The notes under the pieces are model-generated. The model had not been told where the DNA came from. It ran no database searches and saw only the letters and a list, made by a program, of their open reading frames with translations. A stretch of 5,539 nucleotides of DNA from JAUXFK01 sp034189035 (GTDB taxonomy: Bacteria; Desulfobacterota; UBA8473): positions 1-5,539 of the forward strand of contig JAXHVA010000190.1 in NCBI GenBank assembly GCA_034189035.1. Direction: 5' to 3'. Of this stretch, positions 5,164 to 5,539 are shown piece after piece (within the stretch, counting starts at the first letter, position 1; every line of letters begins with the position of its first letter). Position numbers and translations under genes: made by a program.

Positions 5164-5402
5164 TATACGGAATGACCCTTTGTGAAGACATCTTCCGATG
5201 GCCAAGTCCACTCCAGTGAAGAGCAGGTAATCATCCGTGATGACAATGACGCTTTTTTCATTGTATACACCTGCCCTTTGAAGAACGAAGAGGGGATATA
5301 GTTGCAGTGATGGAGATACTTAAGATAGTTTATCTTCTGCTGTTCCATCATGAAAAACGAGGAATCAAGATTTACACTTATAGATTCTAACTGTTTGCTC
5401 AA
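5164..5402 (-). pseudogene. Weak trace of a broken gene, perhaps phospholipase D-like
   Basis: A minus-strand frame from TTG 5402 stays open for 79 codons, but its later part looks unnatural. A different minus-strand frame, open from about 5319 across 5163, reads YNEKSVIVITDDYLLFTG followed by VDLAIGRCLHKG. This resembles the second HKD region of phospholipase D proteins (a HEK-VVID...FVGGIDLAFGRW type pattern), with the catalytic His replaced by Asn. The first frame supplies a plausible upstream part (INYLKYLHHCNYIP), so a frameshift around 5270-5300 may have joined the two. The trace stops at the presumed IS1595 end, as if the element had inserted into it. The similarity is short and from memory; the stretch may be non-coding. 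Confidence 0.25.
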
Positions 5403-5539
5403 TATAATTTTTCTTTAACTGATCTTTAAAAGTTGAGAAAAATTAGTTCTTAAAATTAAATAGATATGTCTTTCGAAAGAGTTCTTAGCAACACAGATTG
5501 TTCTTTGAAATAATTTCATATTTCCCGAATCGTGGGTGG
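5403..5539. other. AT-rich right edge, no gene seen
   Basis: No open frame of note is visible. There is a 12-bp perfect palindrome TCTTTCGAAAGA (5469-5480) and a 13-bp one, TGAAAT-A-ATTTCA (5506-5518). The hexamer GTTCTT occurs three times (about 5446, 5481 and 5500). The run of palindromes could be part of a regulatory region or of another decayed mobile element beyond the edge. Confidence 0.4.

Noticed and set aside
5163..5402. The 79-codon minus-strand frame taken as an intact gene
   Set aside because: It starts at TTG without a good ribosome binding site and ends at the IS boundary; its second half looks less protein-like than another frame of the same strand, so a broken gene is more likely.
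1..5539. CRISPR array, tRNA, rRNA, toxin-antitoxin pair or retron-like system
   Set aside because: I saw no regularly spaced repeats, cloverleaf sequences or rRNA-like stretches, no reverse transcriptase motif, and no pair of small genes with toxin-antitoxin layout on either strand.

Overview
The window holds four intact bacterial genes of ordinary cellular function, with mobile-element debris on both sides. Three genes on the plus strand run in the same direction and probably form one operon: surE (survival protein / 5'-nucleotidase), a YqaA/DedA-type membrane protein with a VTT domain, and a small TIGR00725/LOG-fold nucleotide-binding protein. The fourth gene, mutL, lies on the minus strand and converges on the operon. 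The 3' ends of mutL and the LOG gene overlap by 14 bp.

Layout. 1-165: 5' part of a minus-strand gene cut by the window edge, possibly an IS4-type transposase. 166-540: AT-rich control region for the operon, with a good sigma-70-like promoter (TTGACA, 17 bp, TAATAT), a dyad lying over that promoter, a leader of about 165 nt with a small possible ORF, a weak hairpin and a 14-bp perfect palindrome. 541-2461: surE, a 32-codon possible ORF, the membrane protein and the LOG protein. 2448-4184: mutL. 4185-4372: mutL leader and upstream region with two inverted repeats. 4373-5163: decayed IS1595-family element in the same direction as mutL; its transposase can still be read through seven in-frame stops and one frameshift. 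5164-5402: weak trace of another broken gene, perhaps of the phospholipase D family. 5403-5539: AT-rich, with two short palindromes and no gene.

Organism. The genes indicate a bacterium that is probably Gram-negative. MutL keeps the C-terminal endonuclease motif DQHA(X)2E(X)4E, so mismatch repair here is expected to be of the MutH-independent, nicking MutL type and not the E. coli Dam/MutH type. surE next to a YqaA-like gene, together with an IS1595 remnant in moderately AT-rich DNA, would fit Desulfobacterota, Nitrospirota or a related lineage. That placement is inference from remembered gene neighbourhoods and is not secure.

How the genes work together. SurE (nucleotide phosphate removal), the VTT membrane protein (possibly lipid-carrier transport) and the LOG protein do not make one obvious pathway; they look like a housekeeping cluster sharing a transcript. 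MutL is independent of them, but its transcript must run against theirs. I found no CRISPR array, tRNA, rRNA, toxin-antitoxin pair or recognisable new system. The most interesting points are the regulatory architecture ahead of surE, the start codon of surE, the well-preserved fossil transposase, and the convergent overlap.
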